This document shows, piece after piece, positions 1 through 8,421 of a DNA stretch of 8,430 nt. Position 1 is the first letter of the stretch, and every line of letters begins with the position of its first letter. Source of the stretch: Pseudomonadota bacterium (lineage in GTDB: Bacteria; Pseudomonadota; Gammaproteobacteria; Burkholderiales; Eutrophovitaceae); NCBI GenBank assembly GCA_002704665.1, contig PAHB01000070.1:1-8430 (forward strand), written 5' to 3'. The notes under the pieces were generated by a model that did not search any database, was not told the origin of the DNA, and saw only the letters and a program-made list of their open reading frames with translations. The translations under genes were made by a program, and so were the position numbers.

Positions 1-257
1 AATACAAAATAACGATATGCACAAATTTGCCGTGTTTATTGTCCGGGGGGGGGAATGCAGCAAAATATTTGAAGGAATCTTTAGCAATCGACTTTAATGA
101 AACTACTGGTGACGGCCTGTTTACGCTTAAGGAAGGGGAATGTATGGGCGCATGTGGAGACGCGCCGGTATGTCTTTTGAATGATAAAAGTATGCTTTCA
201 TTCATGGGTCCAGAGAAAATAGATAAACTTTTAACAGATCTAAGGGAAAATTCGTGA
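1..257 (+). CDS. nuoE: NADH-quinone oxidoreductase subunit E, C-terminal part (5' end outside window)
   Basis: This is the C-terminal part of the 24-kDa thioredoxin-like subunit of complex I, which holds the 2Fe-2S cluster N1a next to the NuoF flavin site on the cytoplasmic side. The frame is open from the left edge (first whole codon at position 3), so the gene begins upstream. A TTG at 27 is only an internal leucine codon. The four cluster ligands are visible: Cys codons at 18-20 and 33-35 form the C-x4-C motif CTNLPC, and Cys codons at 141-143 and 153-155 form the C-x3-C motif in [12 protein letters not shown]. The protein ends with a short charged tail. Its TGA stop (255-257) overlaps the nuoF GTG start in the sequence GTGA, suggesting translational coupling and roughly equal synthesis of the two partner subunits. 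A run of nine G at 45-53 encodes three glycines just after the first ligand pair; the reading frame is intact. Identification is confident from motif and context. Confidence 0.95.
   Translation, partial: YKITICTNLPCLLSGGGNAAKYLKESLAIDFNETTGDGLFTLKEGECMGACGDAPVCLLNDKSMLSFMGPEKIDKLLTDLRENS
242..247 (+). promoter_or_regulatory. Ribosome binding site for nuoF
   Basis: AAGGGA lies inside the end of nuoE, six bases before the GTG at 254. This spacing supports GTG as the nuoF start, since no ATG occurs nearby in frame. Confidence 0.6.
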
Positions 258-1549
258 GTAGAACCAACCCGCTTCCGCTAAATTTCTATGGTGAAGATGC
301 CATTATTTTGGGTGGAGTAAATGGAATTAATGGGGATCTTAAAAGTTATGAAGCCAGAAAAGGTTATTCGGCACTCCGTAAAATTTTAGATAGTAAAATG
401 AGCCCTGCTGAAGTCTTGTCTGAAGTAAAAGACTCCGCGCTGAGGGGGAGGGGTGGTGCTGGTTTCCCCACGGGTTTAAAATGGAGCTTCATGCCGAGAG
501 ATTTTCCGGGGCAAAAATATCTTGTTTGCAACTCTGATGAGGGCGAGCCGGGCACATTCAAGGATCGCGATATATTGAGGTACAACCCGCATATTGTTAT
601 CGAGGGTATGGCTATAGCCGCCTATGCTATGGGAACCTCGGTAGGCTACAATTACATTCATGGGGAAATTTGGGATGTATATACGATCTTCGAAGAAGCT
701 CTGGAGGAAGCAAGGGAAGCTGGTTATCTCGGTGAAAAGATTATGGGAAGCGATTTCAATTTTGAATTGTATGCTCATCACGGTTGGGGAGCCTATATAT
801 GCGGAGAAGAAACGGCCTTGCTCGAATCACTAGAGGGGAAAAAAGGGCAACCAAGGTTCAAACCTCCTTTTCCGGCAAGCCATGGCCTTTACGGTAAGCC
901 GACAACCATTAATAACACCGAAACGTTTGCCGCTGTCCCTTGGATTATTAGAAGCGGTGGCAAGGCATATTTGGAAAAGGGTGTACCGAATAACGGTGGA
1001 ACAAAAATTTTTTCGGTTTCAGGCGACGTCAGGAACCCAGGTAATTACGAAATCAACCTAGGAACGCCATTTTCTTATTTGTTAGAACTCGCCGGAGGGA
1101 TGCGAGACGGAATTAAACTCAAGGCTGTCATCCCCGGTGGGTCGTCAATGCCGGTTTTGCCTGCTGACATTATGATGGATATAAATATGGACTATGATTC
1201 TATCGCAAGAGCAGGCTCTATGTTGGGATCAGGCGCAGTCATCGTAATGAATGAGACACGGTGTATGGTTAGATGCCTTGAAAGGTTGTCCTATTTTTAC
1301 TATGAGGAGTCATGTGGGCAATGTACGCCTTGTAGGGAGGGAACAGGTTGGTTGTATAGGATGGTTAATCGGATCGCTAATGGCGAGGGAAAACCGGAAG
1401 ATTTGTCAAGGTTACTTTCAGTAGCTGACAACATAGGGGGTAGAACAATATGCGCACTTGGAGACGCTGCGGCATTGCCAGTGAAGGGCTTTTTGAAACA
1501 TTTTCGCTCTGAGTTTGAATATCTTATCGAGAGGGGAAAAGGTGCTTAG
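254..1549 (+). CDS. nuoF: NADH-quinone oxidoreductase subunit F (NADH- and FMN-binding)
   Basis: This 431-residue protein is the 51-kDa subunit that oxidises NADH at FMN and passes electrons to the 4Fe-4S cluster N3; it works in the cytoplasmic arm with NuoE and NuoG. The length matches the family. The glycine-rich nucleotide/FMN loop is [11 protein letters not shown] at residues 64-74. The [13 protein letters not shown] segment (93-105) and [17 protein letters not shown] (179-195) are further conserved active-site stretches. An SLBB-type region covers roughly 245-330. The N3 ligands are Cys354, Cys357 and Cys360 in [14 protein letters not shown], plus Cys400 in [12 protein letters not shown]. 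The start is GTG at 254, overlapping the nuoE stop, with AAGGGA at a suitable distance. The TAG stop (1547-1549) is directly followed by the nuoG start with no intervening base. Nothing is truncated and no key residue is missing. Confidence 0.98.
   Translation: MSRTNPLPLNFYGEDAIILGGVNGINGDLKSYEARKGYSALRKILDSKMSPAEVLSEVKDSALRGRGGAGFPTGLKWSFMPRDFPGQKYLVCNSDEGEPGTFKDRDILRYNPHIVIEGMAIAAYAMGTSVGYNYIHGEIWDVYTIFEEALEEAREAGYLGEKIMGSDFNFELYAHHGWGAYICGEETALLESLEGKKGQPRFKPPFPASHGLYGKPTTINNTETFAAVPWIIRSGGKAYLEKGVPNNGGTKIFSVSGDVRNPGNYEINLGTPFSYLLELAGGMRDGIKLKAVIPGGSSMPVLPADIMMDINMDYDSIARAGSMLGSGAVIVMNETRCMVRCLERLSYFYYEESCGQCTPCREGTGWLYRMVNRIANGEGKPEDLSRLLSVADNIGGRTICALGDAAALPVKGFLKHFRSEFEYLIERGKGA
1539..1544 (+). 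promoter_or_regulatory. Ribosome binding site deciding the TTG start of nuoG
   Basis: AAGGTG ends five bases before the TTG at 1550, good Shine-Dalgarno spacing. For the alternative GTG at 1559 the spacing would be 14 bases, which is too long. This favours TTG. Confidence 0.55.
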
Positions 1550-3913
1550 TTGAATAATGTGGTCAAGCTTGAAATCGACAATAAACCTGTAGAAGTTCCG
1601 GCTAGTAGCACGGTTATGGATGCTGCGAATAAATTAGGGATAACAGTACCGCATTTTTGTTACCACAAAAAACTGTCGATAGCGGCCAATTGTAGAATGT
1701 GTCTGGTGCATGTAGAAAAAGCGCCAAAACCGTTACCTGCTTGCGCGACGCCTGTATCCGAGGGAATGAAGGTTTGGACCAGTTCAAAAATTGCGGTGGA
1801 CGCTCAAAAAGGTGTTATGGAGTTTCTTTTAATCAATCATCCACTTGACTGTCCGATATGCGATCAAGGAGGGGAGTGTCAGCTGCAAGATCTGGCTGTT
1901 GGGTATGGGGATGCTAGTTCACGTTACATAGAAAAGAAAAGAGTGGTTGAGTCCAAAAACTTGGGGCCCTTGGTATCTGCCGAGGAGATGGCGCGATGCA
2001 TACACTGTACTCGTTGTGTAAGGTTTGGGCAGGAAGTTGCCGGTATTATGGAATTAGGTATGGCTGGCCGAGGGGAACACTCTCAAATAATTAACTTCGT
2101 GGATAAAACAGTGGATTCAGAATTATCTGGAAACATGATTGACGTTTGTCCGGTGGGTGCCCTGACCTCTAAACCTTTTCGATATGCTGCGAGGTCATGG
2201 GAGCTAGCAAGGTTAAAATCGATAGCGCCTCATGATTCCTTAGGGTCAAATCTGAGCGTTCAGGTAAAACAGGACAAAGTGGTTAGAGTGCTTCCATTTG
2301 CCAACGAATCAATCAATGAGTGTTGGTTATCTGACAGAGATAGATTTTCATATGAGGGGTTGAATGCAAAATCAAGATTGACCGAACCGATGTTAAAGTC
2401 TGGAGGGAAGTGGAGGTCGGTTGATTGGGCGACCGCTCTTAAAACCGCTGCTCAAAAATTCCAAGCAATAGTCGAAAATTCTGGAGGGAATGGGCTTTCT
2501 TTTTTTGGTTCCTCGCAAGCTACACTTGAGGAGCTTTACTTACAAAAAAAATTGAGCGTTGGTCTTGAATCTGACAATTTTGACTTCAGATTACAACAGC
2601 AGGATTTTGACCTAGAATTAGAGGGAGTACCTTGGCTTGGAATGCCAGTTTCTGAACTTGAGAAGCTAGATCGCGTTTTATTAGTGGGGACTAACATTCG
2701 GAAAGAGCAGCCACTTTTAGCCTTGAAATTTAGGAAAGCATCCAAGTCGGGCGCTGAGATCTCCTTTATTAATTCTTTAGATGAGGACTTCCTCGCACAC
2801 CTCCATAAGAAAATCATTGTCAACCCCTCTAGTATGATTTTGACTCTTGCGCAAATACATAATTCAATAATGCAGACAAAAGGTAAGGCACCAGTGGCTG
2901 ACTTACAAAGATTCGGTGTCTCAGATGATGCTACTGCGATAGCTTTGAGTTTAGTTAGTGGTGCGAAGAAAGGTATTTTTGTTGGGAATATTGCGGATTA
3001 CCATTCTCAAAGATCGGCCCTAATATATATATCTGGATTGATAGCAAAAGATACTAATTCAACTTTTGGTTTTTGTGGGGGCGGCGCAAACTCATTGGGA
3101 GGCCATCTCGTAAGTTCCGTGTTCCAAAAAAACAAACGAAATACTCCTAAAATATTGTCAGAGTCGGTTGAGGGGTGTTTAATGATTCACGCGGAAGCTG
3201 ATTTGGATTTTGGAAATCCGCCTGCAGTTTTGGATAAACTGGCGGCTGCCCAATTCGTAGTTTCCATGAGTTCTTTTGATCATCCAACCACCAGGGATTA
3301 TGCAGATCTTTTACTTCCAATTTCGCCTTTTACTGAAACTGCTGGCACCTTCGTAAATTTGGAAGGTTTACCGCAAAGATTTAATGGCGTTGTTCGTCCT
3401 TTGGGGGAGGCGCGACCAGCTTGGAAAGTTATAAGAGTTCTGGGAAACTTGTTGGATTTAGAAGGTTTCAACTTTAACGTTGTTGAAGATGTTCAGAGTG
3501 AAATTCAAAGTTTGATCGGTGACATCTCGTCCAAGCTAAGTAATAACGTGGTTAACAGTAGGCTGCCAGATTTCAAGATCTATGAGAAAAGTTTTGAGAG
3601 AATTGGGGAGGTCCCCATCTACCGATCGGACCCGATCGTTAGGCGCTCGATTCCTTTGCAAGAAACCAAGGATGGTACGGTTGGGTCAGCTGGATTGAAC
3701 GCAGCGGATATTAGGGATCTTGGATTGAAAGCAGGCGAAAAAGTATTTCTACGCCAAAATGGAGACGAGGCCTGCTTACCCTTTTTCGAGGATGATGCGG
3801 TCCCAGCAGGCGCGGTTAGGCTCCCGGGTGGGGTCGGTGAAACCAGTATCCTAGGGCCTCTAAGTGGGGTGGTTTTAATACAATCTGAAAAAAACCAGAA
3901 AGTCGCCACATGA
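1550..3913 (+). CDS. nuoG: NADH-quinone oxidoreductase subunit G (iron-sulfur electron wire)
   Basis: This 787-residue protein is the 75-kDa subunit of complex I, which carries electrons from NuoF towards NuoI in the cytoplasmic arm. An N-terminal ferredoxin-like domain (about 5-80) binds 2Fe-2S N1b through Cys37, Cys48, Cys51 and Cys65. The next segment binds 4Fe-4S N5 through His97, Cys101, Cys104 and Cys110. N4 is bound by Cys150, Cys153 and Cys156 with Cys200 in [13 protein letters not shown]. From about 220 the protein continues as the catalytically inactive molybdopterin-oxidoreductase fold, with the family stretch [19 protein letters not shown] at 583-601. The positions that hold the N7 cluster in E. 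coli appear as Ala226, Asp229, Ser233 and Ser261, so N7 is probably absent, as in many proteobacteria. TTG at 1550 directly abuts the nuoF stop and has a suitable ribosome binding site; GTG at 1559 is an alternative that would remove three residues. The TGA stop overlaps the nuoH ATG. Confidence 0.97.
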   Translation: MNNVVKLEIDNKPVEVPASSTVMDAANKLGITVPHFCYHKKLSIAANCRMCLVHVEKAPKPLPACATPVSEGMKVWTSSKIAVDAQKGVMEFLLINHPLDCPICDQGGECQLQDLAVGYGDASSRYIEKKRVVESKNLGPLVSAEEMARCIHCTRCVRFGQEVAGIMELGMAGRGEHSQIINFVDKTVDSELSGNMIDVCPVGALTSKPFRYAARSWELARLKSIAPHDSLGSNLSVQVKQDKVVRVLPFANESINECWLSDRDRFSYEGLNAKSRLTEPMLKSGGKWRSVDWATALKTAAQKFQAIVENSGGNGLSFFGSSQATLEELYLQKKLSVGLESDNFDFRLQQQDFDLELEGVPWLGMPVSELEKLDRVLLVGTNIRKEQPLLALKFRKASKSGAEISFINSLDEDFLAHLHKKIIVNPSSMILTLAQIHNSIMQTKGKAPVADLQRFGVSDDATAIALSLVSGAKKGIFVGNIADYHSQRSALIYISGLIAKDTNSTFGFCGGGANSLGGHLVSSVFQKNKRNTPKILSESVEGCLMIHAEADLDFGNPPAVLDKLAAAQFVVSMSSFDHPTTRDYADLLLPISPFTETAGTFVNLEGLPQRFNGVVRPLGEARPAWKVIRVLGNLLDLEGFNFNVVEDVQSEIQSLIGDISSKLSNNVVNSRLPDFKIYEKSFERIGEVPIYRSDPIVRRSIPLQETKDGTVGSAGLNAADIRDLGLKAGEKVFLRQNGDEACLPFFEDDAVPAGAVRLPGGVGETSILGPLSGVVLIQSEKNQKVAT

Positions 3914-4947
3914 CGATTTTCGATTCTATCATGGGTCCAGATTTATCCTTTTTATTATGGACACTAATCAAAATTTTTATGATTGCGGTTCCGGTAATGC
4001 TGTGTGTAGCGTTTACGACTTTGGCTGAGAGAAAAGTGATTGGTTATATCCAGATGAGATTGGGGCCGAACCGAGTTACGTTTTTTGGACTAAGGTTTCT
4101 CCGCGGGTGGGCCCAACCCTTTGCTGACGTAGTGAAGTTGCTGTTAAAAGAGGTGATTGTTCCAGCGAATTCCAATAAATTCCTTTTTTTGTTAGCTCCG
4201 ATGTTATCTCTTACGCCCGCTTTAGCGGCTTGGGCCGTTATTCCTTTTACTGATTCCTTAGTACTAACAAACATCGACGCAGGCTTGCTTTACATTATCG
4301 CCATTACCTCAATGGGGGTCTATGGAGTTATCGTTGCTGGATGGGCTTCAAATTCCAAGTATGCGTTTTTGGGGGCTATGCGATCAGCCGCACAAATCGT
4401 AGCTTATGAAATAGCAATGGGGTTTGCATTAGTATGCGTGTTGATGATGTCTGCAAGTTTAAATTTAATTGAAATTGTAAAAATGCAAGCTAGTGACTAT
4501 GGGATTCTAGGTTGGAATTTAATCCCCCTATTTCCAATGTTTCTGGTTTATTTCATTGCTGGTGTTGCCGAGACTAACAGGGCTCCTTTTGATGTGGCAG
4601 AGGGGGAATCAGAGATCGTAGCAGGACCCCACGTAGAATACTCTGGGACTACATTTGCAGTTTTTTTCCTGGCTGAATATGCCAACATGTTGCTTATCTC
4701 TACTTTAGCCTCGATAATGTTTTTGGGAGGATGGCTATCTCCGGTTCCGGGACTTTCGGATGGAATAATTTGGCTCTTATCGAAAGTTGCATTTTTGATG
4801 TTTTGTTTCTTTTGGTTTAGGGCAACTTTTCCGCGATATAGGTATGATCAAATAATGCGTTTAGGATGGAAAGTCTTCATCCCTTTGACAATTTTTTGGT
4901 TAATTCTTATCGGGGTTCTAATGAAAATGCCTTGGTGGCCATGGTGA
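3910..4947 (+). CDS. nuoH: NADH-quinone oxidoreductase subunit H (membrane anchor, quinone channel)
   Basis: This 345-residue integral membrane protein joins the peripheral arm to the membrane arm and lines the quinone entry channel. About eight hydrophobic helices are seen, roughly at 13-37, 91-113, 125-146, 160-182, 202-220, 248-274, 285-303 and 318-339. Family signatures are [18 protein letters not shown] (39-56), [15 protein letters not shown] (67-81) and [20 protein letters not shown] (220-239), whose acidic loop faces the quinone and coupling region. The length is normal for the family. ATG at 3910 overlaps the nuoG stop as ATGA, and the upstream sequence offers only a weak ribosome binding site (AGAAAG, 3897-3902), so translation probably depends on ribosomes finishing nuoG. 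Pro240 directly follows the acidic loop, where I recall an aromatic or histidine residue in relatives; this comparison is from memory. Otherwise the gene looks ordinary. Confidence 0.98.
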   Translation: MTIFDSIMGPDLSFLLWTLIKIFMIAVPVMLCVAFTTLAERKVIGYIQMRLGPNRVTFFGLRFLRGWAQPFADVVKLLLKEVIVPANSNKFLFLLAPMLSLTPALAAWAVIPFTDSLVLTNIDAGLLYIIAITSMGVYGVIVAGWASNSKYAFLGAMRSAAQIVAYEIAMGFALVCVLMMSASLNLIEIVKMQASDYGILGWNLIPLFPMFLVYFIAGVAETNRAPFDVAEGESEIVAGPHVEYSGTTFAVFFLAEYANMLLISTLASIMFLGGWLSPVPGLSDGIIWLLSKVAFLMFCFFWFRATFPRYRYDQIMRLGWKVFIPLTIFWLILIGVLMKMPWWPW

Positions 4948-4951
4948 AGGA
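4947..4951 (+). promoter_or_regulatory. Ribosome binding site for nuoI
   Basis: AAGGA begins on the last base of the nuoH stop. It is six bases before GTG 4958 and nine before ATG 4961, so it does not settle which of the two adjacent start codons is used. Confidence 0.5.
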
Positions 4952-4960
4952 TATAGGGTG

Positions 4961-5449
4961 ATGAAAAATCTGAAAAAAAATTTACAAAATTTATTTCTGA
5001 TTGAATTGATAAAAGGGCTAATGCTTACAGGGCGCAATTTTTTTTCTAAAAAAGTAACTGTTCAATTTCCGGAAGAAAAAACTCCTCAAGGCCCTAGGTT
5101 TCGTGGTTTACATGCTCTTAGAAGGTATCCGAATGGTGAGGAGCGCTGCATAGCATGTAAATTATGCGAGGCTGTATGTCCCGCTCTTGCAATAAATATT
5201 GAATCGGAGAAAAGAGATGATGGTACGAGACGCACTACCAGATATGATATTGATTTAACCAAGTGTATTTTTTGTGGTTTTTGTGAAGAGTCGTGTCCGG
5301 TTGATTCGATAGTTGAGACTCGTATTCTTGAATACCATGGGGAAAGTAGGGGGGATTTGGTCTACACCAAGGAAATGCTATTGGCAATTGGAGATAGGTA
5401 TGAATCACAAATTGCAAAAGATAGGGAAGAGGATTCCTCTTATCGTTAA
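4961..5449 (+). CDS. nuoI: NADH-quinone oxidoreductase subunit I (8Fe ferredoxin-type)
   Basis: This 162-residue protein is the TYKY-type ferredoxin subunit that holds clusters N6a and N6b and passes electrons from NuoG to N2 in NuoB, at the base of the peripheral arm. Two CxxCxxCxxxCP motifs are seen: Cys63, Cys66, Cys69, Cys73 in [13 protein letters not shown], and Cys102, Cys105, Cys108, Cys112 in [13 protein letters not shown]. The N-terminal amphipathic helix (about 8-30) should lie along the membrane beside NuoH. The stretch [16 protein letters not shown] just before the first motif is of proteobacterial type. The start is either GTG 4958 or the directly following ATG 4961; ATG is preferred as the stronger codon and gives the usual length, while GTG would add one Met. 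Runs of eight A (4973-4980) and eight T (5038-5045) lie in the 5' part but the frame is intact. nuoJ follows after 43 bases, the largest gap in the window. Confidence 0.97.
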   Translation: MKNLKKNLQNLFLIELIKGLMLTGRNFFSKKVTVQFPEEKTPQGPRFRGLHALRRYPNGEERCIACKLCEAVCPALAINIESEKRDDGTRRTTRYDIDLTKCIFCGFCEESCPVDSIVETRILEYHGESRGDLVYTKEMLLAIGDRYESQIAKDREEDSSYR

Positions 5450-5492
5450 TGGTTATTTTTGTTGTTTGTCTTGAGATTGACCAATTTAATTT
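5450..5492 (+). other. nuoI-nuoJ intergenic gap
   Basis: These 43 bases are AT-rich and are the only real gap in the operon. I see no hairpin followed by a T-run, no recognisable promoter boxes, and no convincing ribosome binding site near the nuoJ ATG. GAGA (5473-5476) is about 16 bases from the start, too far for normal pairing. An in-frame TAA at 5487-5489 rules out a start of nuoJ further upstream. Confidence 0.6.
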
Positions 5493-6119
5493 ATGCAGAT
5501 TTCAGAGTTAACGTTTTATTTCTTCTCAGTGATACTCATCATAGGGGCTACCCGTGTAATTACCGCTAGAAATCCGGTGCATGCTGTTATGTTTCTAGTA
5601 CTAACTTTTTTTACGGCAGCATGTATCTGGGTAACTCTTGAAGCTGAGTTTTTAGCGATTGTATTAGTTCTAGTCTATGTTGGGGCGGTAATGGTGCTTT
5701 TTATTTTCGTGGTCATGATGTTAGATATCAATAAAGAAATAGAGAAAAAGAAATATTGGAAATGGCTTTTGCCAATACTTATTATTTTTGGAGTTATGCT
5801 ATTAGAGATGTTCCTTGTGCTAAGCGAGAGAACACTGGGGATTGGAAGGGACCAAATCGCTTCAAATAAGGGCTTAGATTACAGTAACACAAAAGAACTG
5901 GGCCGCTTAATTTACACTGAATATGTTTATGCATTTGAAATTGCTGCTGTAATACTTTTGGTAGCAATCGTAGCGGCAATAGCGCTAACACTACGTGTTA
6001 GAGATAACAAAAAAATAGTTAATGTTTCTGATCAGGTGGGAGTCGATAGCATTAATCGTATCAGATTGGTCTCTGATCTCGAACCTGAGACTAACGTACA
6101 AAATAACGAGGAGAAGTGA
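5493..6119 (+). CDS. nuoJ: NADH-quinone oxidoreductase subunit J (membrane)
   Basis: This 208-residue integral membrane subunit (ND6 counterpart) sits between NuoH and NuoK and helps transmit the conformational or electrostatic signal from the quinone site to the proton channels. Five hydrophobic helices are visible, roughly 5-22, 29-47, 53-77, 90-110 and 145-168. The third contains [17 protein letters not shown] (61-77), the conserved helix known for its pi-bulge in this family. [11 protein letters not shown] (21-31) and [31 protein letters not shown] (135-165) are also typical. The last 40 residues form a charged cytoplasmic tail. ATG 5493 is the only plausible start: an in-frame stop lies two codons before it and the protein begins as relatives do. 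No good ribosome binding site precedes it. The TGA stop shares one base with the nuoK ATG. Confidence 0.97.
   Translation: MQISELTFYFFSVILIIGATRVITARNPVHAVMFLVLTFFTAACIWVTLEAEFLAIVLVLVYVGAVMVLFIFVVMMLDINKEIEKKKYWKWLLPILIIFGVMLLEMFLVLSERTLGIGRDQIASNKGLDYSNTKELGRLIYTEYVYAFEIAAVILLVAIVAAIALTLRVRDNKKIVNVSDQVGVDSINRIRLVSDLEPETNVQNNEEK
6108..6113 (+). promoter_or_regulatory. Ribosome binding site for nuoK
   Basis: GAGGAG lies in the last codons of nuoJ, five bases before ATG 6119 but only two before the adjacent GTG 6116. It therefore favours the ATG. Confidence 0.65.
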
Positions 6120-6424
6120 TGGTTCCCTTACAGAATTATCTTATCCTAGGGGCTATTTTATTTTCCCTCAGCATTGTAGGAATAGTTATAAATAGGAAAA
6201 ATCTAATTATCCTTTTGATGGCAATTGAGTTAATGCTGCTCGCGGTAAATATGAACTTTGTAGCTTTTTCCTCTTTTTTGAGTGATCCAAGCGGTCAAAT
6301 ATTTGTTTTTTTCGTCCTTACAGTTGCAGCTGCAGAAGCAGCTATAGGTTTAGCTATTTTGGTCATACTGTTTAGAAAGACTCAGTCAATCGATGTCGAT
6401 GACATACAAACCCTGAAGGGTTGA
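6119..6424 (+). CDS. nuoK: NADH-quinone oxidoreductase subunit K (membrane)
   Basis: This 101-residue three-helix membrane protein (ND4L counterpart, related to MrpC of Na+/H+ antiporters) forms part of a proton path beside NuoJ and NuoN. Helices lie at about 5-24, 28-50 and 60-85. Glu37 in [11 protein letters not shown] and Glu73 in [11 protein letters not shown] are the two buried glutamates known to be needed for pumping in this family. The C-terminal [10 protein letters not shown] is typical of proteobacterial NuoK. ATG 6119 gives the usual 101 residues and the best spacing from GAGGAG; GTG 6116 would add one residue and overlap nuoJ by four bases. The TGA stop is one base away from the nuoL ATG. 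Confidence 0.97.
   Translation: MVPLQNYLILGAILFSLSIVGIVINRKNLIILLMAIELMLLAVNMNFVAFSSFLSDPSGQIFVFFVLTVAAAEAAIGLAILVILFRKTQSIDVDDIQTLKG
6415..6420 (+). promoter_or_regulatory. Ribosome binding site for nuoL
   Basis: GAAGGG lies in the last codons of nuoK, five bases before the nuoL ATG at 6426, which is standard spacing. Confidence 0.6.
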
Positions 6425-6425
6425 T

Positions 6426-8414
6426 ATGGTTATTTCAAAATTCATTTTGGTTGCCGTTCCCATTGCTCCGCTAATTGGCGGAATCATATCAGGTGTTTTG
6501 GGATCCGTTATTGGTCGAGCAGGTGCTCACCGAGTAACTATTTTGTCATTATCTTTGTCGACAGTTTTGTCAGCATTCATTTTATTCAATGTTCTGGCCA
6601 ATGATTTTTCAATAAATACCAGTATTTATGTTTGGACGCTAAGCGGTGGTACCGTTTTCGAAATTGGTTTTTTAATTGATAGCCTTTCCGCAACTATGAT
6701 GTTGGTTGTAACCTTCGTGTCGCTTATGGTTCATATTTATACAATCGGTTATATGGCCGATGATCCGGGGTACCAGAGGTTTTTCTCGTTTATATCGCTT
6801 TTCACTTTTGCAATGTTGATGTTAGTTATGAGTAACAACTTTTTGCAATTATTTTTTGGGTGGGAAGCCGTGGGTCTTATTTCTTACTTACTTATAGGAT
6901 TTTGGTATAAGAAGCCCTCGGCGATATCAGCCAATCTAAAAGCTTTTCTTGTCAACAGGGTGGGTGATTTGGGTTTCATTTTAGGGGTTGGCTTAATTTT
7001 AGCGACTTTTGGTACTTTAGATTTTAAAGAAGTCTTTGAGTTGGCACCACAAAATGTTGATGAAAGTTTAATGTCCTTGTCTGGTTTTGACTGGCCAGTA
7101 ATTTCGGTGATATGTCTGCTACTATTTGTTGGTGCAATGGGAAAGTCCGCGCAGGTCCCACTACATGTATGGCTGCCGGATTCCATGGAAGGCCCTACTC
7201 CCATATCAGCTTTAATACATGCGGCTACAATGGTGACAGCTGGGATATTTATGGTTACGCGGATGTCACCGCTGTTCGAATTATCAGAAGTAGCTTTATC
7301 TTTTGTAATTATAATTGGCGCGGTAACTGCGCTGTTTACGGGTTTGTTGGGGCTAGTTCAAAACGACATCAAACGAGTTGTGGCGTACTCTACCCTTTCC
7401 CAACTTGGTTACATGACGGTTGCACTGGGGGCGTCTGCATACTCAGTTGCAATGTTTCACTTAGTTACTCACGCTTTCTTTAAAGCGCTACTATTTTTAG
7501 CTGCAGGTTCCGTCATTATTGGCATGCATCACCAGCAAAATATGCAGAATATGGGGGGGTTAAGGAAATATATGCCAGTCACCTGCGCTACAACCTTAAT
7601 AGGGTCCTTAGCTTTGATTGGATTTCCGTTTTTCTCTGGTTTTTACTCTAAGGAGAGCATTATTGAGTATGTCTATTACAGTCAAATACCGGGAAGTCAA
7701 TTCGCTTATTATGCTGTTTTAGCAGGGGTTTTTGTAACAGCTCTTTATACCTTCCGGATGTACTTTTTGGTTTTTGAGGGTGAGGAACGTTTTGTTAAAA
7801 ACGAACCTAATGCTGAAAATAGGGAAAAATCCCCCCACGAGAGTCCCGCTGTGATTCTTGTTCCTTTGATACTTTTAGCGATACCTTCGATATTATTAGG
7901 GGCCATTCTGATTGAACCAATGCTATATGGTGACTATTTTGAAAACTCGATTTTTATATCAATTTCGCATCAGACTTTATTAGATTCCGTTATGCACTTT
8001 GATGGATGGAATGCGATGGGGTTGCATGGGTTTATGACTGTACCTTTTGCCTTGGCGCTTGGAGGGATCATATGCGCTTGGATACTTTATGTGAGATACA
8101 AAAACTTTAGCGAGGTCCTTAAAAATTGGTTTAAACCATTTTATATATTACTAGATGAAAAGTATTATTTTGATAAATTTAATACGTGGTTTTTTGTCAA
8201 TGGTGCGCGCCACCTCGGTGTTGGTTTATGGAAAATTGGAGATGTACTGCTAATAGATAATCTCCTAGTAAACGGCGCAGCAAAATTAGCGAGGCAGCTC
8301 GCAGGGACACTTAGACGCATTCAAACCGGGATGATATACCATTACGCCTTGATGATGATTTTAGGGCTCACAGTGCTGCTGAGTATCTGGTTTTTCGACT
8401 TAGTTAGGATTTAA
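6426..8414 (+). CDS. nuoL: NADH-quinone oxidoreductase subunit L (antiporter-like proton channel)
   Basis: This 662-residue protein is the distal antiporter-like subunit of the membrane arm (ND5 counterpart, related to MrpA) and forms one proton channel. It has many hydrophobic helices along its whole length. Expected proton-path residues are present: Glu146 in FGWEAVGLISYLLIGFW, Asp181 in NRVGDLGF, Lys240 in AMGKSAQVPLHVWLPDSMEG, His265 in ALIHAATMVTAG, His345, His349 and Lys353 in FHLVTHAFFKALLFL, and Lys409 in GFYSKESI. A polar segment at about 450-473 links two helices and ends in the PHESP motif. The C-terminal part (about 558-635) should be the long lateral helix lying along NuoM and NuoN, followed by a last membrane helix (637-657). 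The family is usually of similar length. ATG 6426 is one base after the nuoK stop with GAAGGG upstream. The TAA stop is seven bases before the probable nuoM start. Confidence 0.98.
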   Translation: MVISKFILVAVPIAPLIGGIISGVLGSVIGRAGAHRVTILSLSLSTVLSAFILFNVLANDFSINTSIYVWTLSGGTVFEIGFLIDSLSATMMLVVTFVSLMVHIYTIGYMADDPGYQRFFSFISLFTFAMLMLVMSNNFLQLFFGWEAVGLISYLLIGFWYKKPSAISANLKAFLVNRVGDLGFILGVGLILATFGTLDFKEVFELAPQNVDESLMSLSGFDWPVISVICLLLFVGAMGKSAQVPLHVWLPDSMEGPTPISALIHAATMVTAGIFMVTRMSPLFELSEVALSFVIIIGAVTALFTGLLGLVQNDIKRVVAYSTLSQLGYMTVALGASAYSVAMFHLVTHAFFKALLFLAAGSVIIGMHHQQNMQNMGGLRKYMPVTCATTLIGSLALIGFPFFSGFYSKESIIEYVYYSQIPGSQFAYYAVLAGVFVTALYTFRMYFLVFEGEERFVKNEPNAENREKSPHESPAVILVPLILLAIPSILLGAILIEPMLYGDYFENSIFISISHQTLLDSVMHFDGWNAMGLHGFMTVPFALALGGIICAWILYVRYKNFSEVLKNWFKPFYILLDEKYYFDKFNTWFFVNGARHLGVGLWKIGDVLLIDNLLVNGAAKLARQLAGTLRRIQTGMIYHYALMMILGLTVLLSIWFFDLVRI

Positions 8415-8421
8415 TACTTTA

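Noticed and set aside
45..53. Frameshifted or pseudogene nuoE at the G9 tract
   Set aside because: All four cysteine ligands and the C-terminus are in one open frame across the tract.
476..781. Open frame on the minus strand inside nuoF
   Set aside because: It lies wholly opposite a well-conserved nuoF and its product shows no recognisable domain; it is a shadow of the real gene.
3619..3909. Open frame on the minus strand opposite the end of nuoG
   Set aside because: No recognisable product and no operon context on that strand; the plus frame is continuous nuoG.
5450..5492. Possible transcription terminator between nuoI and nuoJ
   Set aside because: The T-rich stretch has no preceding GC-rich inverted repeat, and the operon continues in the same order downstream.
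7112..7483. Second open frame on the plus strand inside nuoL
   Set aside because: It overlaps highly conserved channel residues of NuoL in another frame, and the translation has no recognisable family features.
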